The notes under the pieces: generated by a model
Seen by the model: the letters and a program-made list of their open reading frames with translations, nothing else
Databases searched by the model: none
What the model was told of the DNA's origin: nothing
Assembly: GCA_003342815.1 (NCBI GenBank)
Contig: PTEX01000006.1
Location: 1,309,338 to 1,373,337, forward strand
Source: Eudromia elegans
Lineage: Eukaryota; Chordata; Aves; Tinamiformes; Tinamidae
DNA length: 64,000 nucleotides
Direction of reading: 5' to 3'
In this document: positions 36,891 to 64,000 of the stretch, piece by piece
Position numbering within the stretch: the stretch's first letter is position 1
Layout of the letters: every line of letters starts with the position of its first letter
Made by a program: the position numbers and the translations under genes

Positions 36891-39800
36891 AACCTTCCCT
36901 TTATATAGCTTTATTCATCTTTGGATTTCACAACTGAGATTTGCTTTTATACAAGAAAAAGTCCAAATACGTAATTTTTACATGAAATATTTACATTCTA
37001 GCATGTGTAAGCATACCCATTTTATCCTGTAAAACTAAATATTTTATTTCCTACACATCAAAAATAAATGCTAAGTGACATTTCAGAAACTTTTAAGACA
37101 ACTTCAGCTTAATCTACAGTCCAGTGAAGTCAAAAAGAGGCTTTTCAACAGAAACATGATATGCAATTCTAGAAACACTGCTTTGGAAAACTAAAATAGT
37201 CAAACTAGGCTATTTTTCTGCAAAGATGAATTTACACAACTGACGTATTAACAAAACAGATGTAGCAAAACAGATTTGTGTTTAATCTCCTTAGAAGTTC
37301 CTTGACTGCATAACTCTGAAGTGCTGCGATTTGATTACAAGTGACATCTCCAGAAATTTATTTTCAAAGTTTAGAGATAAGAACAAATGGGTGAAATGTG
37401 AATTGCTTCTTCCACAGCTGTGACAAACAGTACACAGGGAGATCAAACCACAGCATCTTAAAATCAAATATAGAAGGGTTTTTTTAAATCAATTACAAAT
37501 CCACACAAAAAAAATTCAAGATTAATAATCTGACATTACTAAAGATGATTTTCTGCTATTACTGGATTTGGGGTTGTTTTCTTCCCCTGTTTTTACCATT
37601 ACTGTTTGCATAGGACCCAAGCTACACAGCTTAATTATCATTATCACAGCCTACAAACACGACAGTGTAACAAACATTTGACTGAAGACTCCACTTTTCA
37701 TGCTTGAACTGTGACTTGACTGCAGCTGATGAATATAGATAGCCTAAGGATTATTCTTGCTCTAAAACATTTTAATTATGCTTATTCCACACCATATACT
37801 GCTTTTAGTTTATTTTACTTCATTGCTTATGCCTGTACAGCCTTAGAGGAGCCTGAAGAGCTTTTAGGTATAGCCTAAGTATTAAATCAACATCAGCTGT
37901 GATTCTCTAAATACCTCTTATCCAAAGTCAGCCATAACCAAATCAGACTATAGACACATTTTGCCACTTTCCCATCCAAATAAACCTCTATTTTCTCAAA
38001 AAAGTAGATCTTTTGAACTCAGATGGCAACAGTGGGTTTTTTTAAACTACTGACATATTGAGAATATGTATATGACTATTCAGAACACTGAGACTATTGT
38101 TAATAGCTTGAAATATTCAAGCATGGGATGTTCAAAATTTCTCTCAAATTAATCACATTTTAGAAGAGCCACCATTTATGTCTATACATCTATAAAAGTA
38201 TATCTGTGATAATATAAAATAATTAAAATGTAAACTTCACTGTTTTCTAGCTTTCCTCTCTCACTATAGGCTAGCATTGCCAAAAACACAACTCTCCTAG
38301 CAGCTTTCAGACAAAATATAGGCCCAGCATCTTGAAACCTAAATTAACTTGAACCTATCAAGTACTGTAAACACGCTTTACACGAAGCACTGCATGTCCC
38401 TTTTGCTGTACATTCACAACACAATCACCCTATTTTCTAAATTGCCAGAATCAAACTATATAATTTAACCACAAATACTTCTCAAGCTTGAAACTATTTG
38501 AAATTACTATAATTCAGGAGAGCTTTGGGGTTTTTGTTTTAAGACACAAACTTTAGAAATCACACCCATTGGTTATTTAATTCCATTAACTGCTATGTGC
38601 TGTCATTACGGTGCTGTTACCAAAAGCTGCATACCATTAGTTCAGTTATTCCTCTGCAAGACAAGCAAATTAATATTGCAAAATATAACACTTATATATT
38701 TAATAATCTCTAAGCTCAAAATAAGTATTGCTGATACTGCTAAAAATTGGTGCAAAACCATGCAGATAAAAGGGGAAGAGGCACCTACCTCTGCACAATT
38801 CTTCCTACACGTGAGCCTGTCCACCCTGGAAAACCAGCCCTGAGAACCGAGGGCGAAGCTACCGCAACTGCCTTAATCTGAGGTCTTCATGCCCTCCTCA
38901 ATACAGCTGATGCTTCCTACTCTGAACAGAGAAAAACATGGCAGATTAAGAACAAGGAATTACTGCCAATGCCTGCAGCTTCCCTAACAAGATCTGCCAA
39001 TTTTGACGGTCCTTATTAGTTTTGGTTTTTTATCAGGATTAAGTTTGTTCTGGAAGACATCCAGGATTTACCTGGTGGCAAATCAGCCATTTCACTTCTA
39101 CACTTTATACAAACTGTTAACTGCAACTGGAATAGAGGGATTTCAGAAAAAACTTAAAAAAAAAAAAGGCCACCTGCGAGGCCCACCTTAAATTTAAATA
39201 CATAGAGATCATGTCCATGCAGTAACTGATTCATGATCTGAACAAGGAAGTTTAGCCTTAAGATTTCTTTTCATACTTGACCAAATTTCTCTCCAATTGT
39301 TACTAGCACACTGGGTCACAACCACAGTATTTAGCCCCTGATGATCTACATATTAGAGAACAGTATTGAAATTTGTATTACTTCGCTAAAAAAACTTACT
39401 CTCTTAAATAGAGGAATTGTTTAGCAAACAATAGGCGAACGATGTAGACTCATCTTCCAGGGCACTTTTCAAAACACAGTACTAGTAACGGCACCAACTA
39501 TAAAAGCTATTTTAAGTCCTAAATGATCAAGTTTCCTGTAACAGTCAACAAAATATACTCTTGTATTTTGAAAAGGTAATGTTAATCTGACATGGTAAAT
39601 ACTTTATTTCTGTTTATAGAAGTTCCTTTTTTTCCTGAGAGAGAGAATGCAATGGAAGGAAGAAAAAGATTTTCCTTTTCAAAACCAACTTCTTCAATTT
39701 CTTCTAACTAATTCCCTGCCACAAGGTGGTCTCGGTGTCCAAAGCAGCTCCCCTGCCCAGGGAGCCGGGCTCTGAAGCTGCAGTTGTGGCAGAGTCTTCC

Positions 39801-41729
39801 CACCCCCCGGCTCGGCCACTGGACAGAGCTGCGTCCGTCAGGCTTCCTGCAGGGAAACGAATTCACCGCCCGGTGCATGTAACATGTTTCACTGGAGAAA
39901 ACAAAACCAAAAACACCCCAAAACCAAAAATAACAAAAAAAAAATATATAATATATATATATATAAAAGCTCTTTAATAAAAGATTAAAACTCAAGAGTA
40001 TACATTACACGAGTATATATTGTTAAGATAACCGAGCAACAATTTGTTCTTGCTCAAATTCATTAACGAATTGCACTACTCTGTGCTAGAAACTTCTATA
40101 TATTAGCAGCATCATATCTCACCATTTGCAAACACTCTTTATAGCAGGTATACCATATGCAACTGTCTTTAACGAGATGCTAATCAGGTACCTCCTAGTA
40201 AACATAGACAAGTGCATTACATATACAACCTTTTGCATCAGTTACTGTAACAGTTTAAAAACAGATGCAAAACCAGTCATATACTTCTAAGAAATACTAA
40301 TTCTAAGGACTTTTTTACAGCCTATTCAAACACCAAAACTTCCGTTAAGTTCTTTTGTTTTCCTCCTGTGGTTGGTGCTAACCTTGGATGAATATTCCAG
40401 CTCTTCCAAAGTTTTGTTTTGCATTTTCCACAAACTACACAAGCTACACAACCATGACCACAAATACATTTGTGCACGCAGGTTTGTTTTTACTTTCTCA
40501 TCCAACTTCACACAAAAAGGAGTTTTTACAGAAGATGAACAAAATTACAAGCTTTACAGAAGAGCAAAAGCAAAGACTAGTGTCTATGAAATATTACAAA
40601 CTGCCATACTTAGTTCCAGCAGCAGTCCTGCATACGCACAGCATATTTACCAACCGTAGGTACATTTAGCATGGGCGTGTGGCCCGACACGTCGCCTGCC
40701 ACGTTCTGCCATCTAGTGCTTCACTGGGGCCCAGCTCGGAGCGGTCCCTTGTGCGGCAGCCGCTCCACAGTGCAAGAGCCTCCCGCCGTCACCTGCTTCA
40801 CTTGCTCCTGCTGCCGGCAGCTGTCACGCAGAAAGGCAGGATCTGGGATCAGCACAAGGAAAAGCCAGAGCCCCCTCTGCACGCAGAGGATGGAATTGGG
40901 AATTCCAGTGGCAAGAACCAACCTGAGGCTCGATGTTTCCCTAACAGCAGGGGCAGCTGCTCTGGGACAGTTGCAGTCCGAAGCTTCAGTGTTCTTAACC
41001 AGACAAAATAAAGGTCAAAACATTCTCCGTTTGTCCTGATCAACATTAACTGGCCTGTTTCCATTCCTATTGTGCCCGAAAACTTACACCAACTACCACC
41101 AAATTGCAGTCACAAGTATTGCTATTCATGCTGTTTAAATACAAGGTAACCCCAAACTTTTTTTTTTTTAAAAAATCTAAATTTAACAACTTGATCTAGT
41201 GGTTAAGTGCTGTTTTGCCAGATAAAGTCTCTAACATTAAATAATCAGTGGTACAAAGAGAAGCCCCACCACTACAGTATGCTGAATCTGAATTTATACA
41301 GTAATGCACATAATTTATCCTTTTCTTATTCCAGCACTGTATATATTTACTGCTACACATTTCATTTTATCAGCCTTTTCAAACACCTTTGCGTTTTGGT
41401 ATGCTTTAAATGCATTTGTACTTTTACAAGTTTTTGGCTGCTGTAATGTTCAGATGTATTACACAAATCAACATAAGTAGCATGAACGGGAGCAGTGCAA
41501 TGAGCAATATTTATCTATATAGTTCCTCTTTAGAAGAAAATATTCACTAACGCTCTATTTAAAATTGTCACTGTTTAGAAAAGTAATAACAGCAGTCCAT
41601 TGCCTCCCCCCTTCAAAACAAATCAACAAACTAGATGTTCCTCTACACAACGATAAGGAACCAACGCTTTGAAGGACTCAGTGCTTCTTTATTCACAAAG
41701 AAATTTTAGCTAGCTTCTGTCCAAGAACC
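36890..41729 (-). other. KLC1: KLC1 3' UTR / downstream region
   Basis: 4.8 kb after the KLC1 stop. Minus-strand AATAAA signals occur at 41688-41693 (only 37 bases past the stop), 39603-39608 and 36910-36915, so short and long 3' ends are possible; I cannot choose. Two GC-rich patches (39708-39900 and 40680-41060) interrupt AT-rich sequence and hold frames in phase with the KLC1 tail. Confidence 0.45.
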
Positions 41730-63851
<22,122 letters not shown>

Positions 63852-64000
63852 CTAAAAAGCAGAAAATATCATCTGATATCTGTCCTCTAAAAGTAATCTT
63901 TATTTAACACATTTTATTTAACACATTTTTATTTATTTAGAACCTCTGTCAGCTGTGAACTCTGGTTTAGGTTTTACTTTTTTTTTTTTTATACACCTAT
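63852..64000 (-). other. KLC1: KLC1 intron running off the window
   Basis: Sequence upstream of the coiled-coil exon acceptor; the N-terminal KLC1 exons lie beyond the window. Confidence 0.75.

Overview
This is ordinary vertebrate nuclear DNA: split genes with GT-AG introns, one CpG-island promoter, AT-rich introns and polyadenylation signals. Four conserved genes lie in the order PPP1R13B (+), ZFYVE21 (-), XRCC3 (+), KLC1 (-). From memory this is the human 14q32.33 neighbourhood in inverted orientation. Compact introns, very little recognisable interspersed repeat and the degree of divergence from the human proteins point to a bird or other sauropsid; no diagnostic avian repeat was found, so the class is inferred.

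Layout. 1-12145: the last eight coding exons of PPP1R13B (ASPP1; about 701 residues) and its 3' UTR. 12500-26164: the complete ZFYVE21 gene on the minus strand (seven coding exons, 232 residues), tail-to-tail with PPP1R13B. 25795-26890: a CpG island with eight CCAAT boxes, a likely shared promoter firing ZFYVE21 leftward and XRCC3 rightward. 27817-34350: the complete XRCC3 coding sequence (seven coding exons, 358 residues). 34830-36890: an intergenic gap with GC-rich patches. 36900-63851: KLC1 on the minus strand, lacking only its N-terminal exons; 14 coding exons (550 residues plus stop) carry the coiled-coil end, six TPR repeats and the variable C-terminal tail.

Exon borders were placed by eye from reading-frame continuity, splice consensus and remembered human proteins. 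All borders join in phase, so the four models are strong. UTR ends and promoters are much less certain.

The genes do not form one pathway: p53/PP1 regulation (PPP1R13B), endosome and focal-adhesion traffic (ZFYVE21), homologous recombination (XRCC3) and kinesin cargo transport (KLC1). I found no unknown system, CRISPR array, tRNA or endogenous virus. The most interesting points are a precise template-switch-like rearrangement in a KLC1 intron, a GC-AG intron and several possible alternative tails in KLC1, a microsatellite serving as a splice-acceptor tract in ZFYVE21, and the CCAAT-rich divergent promoter.
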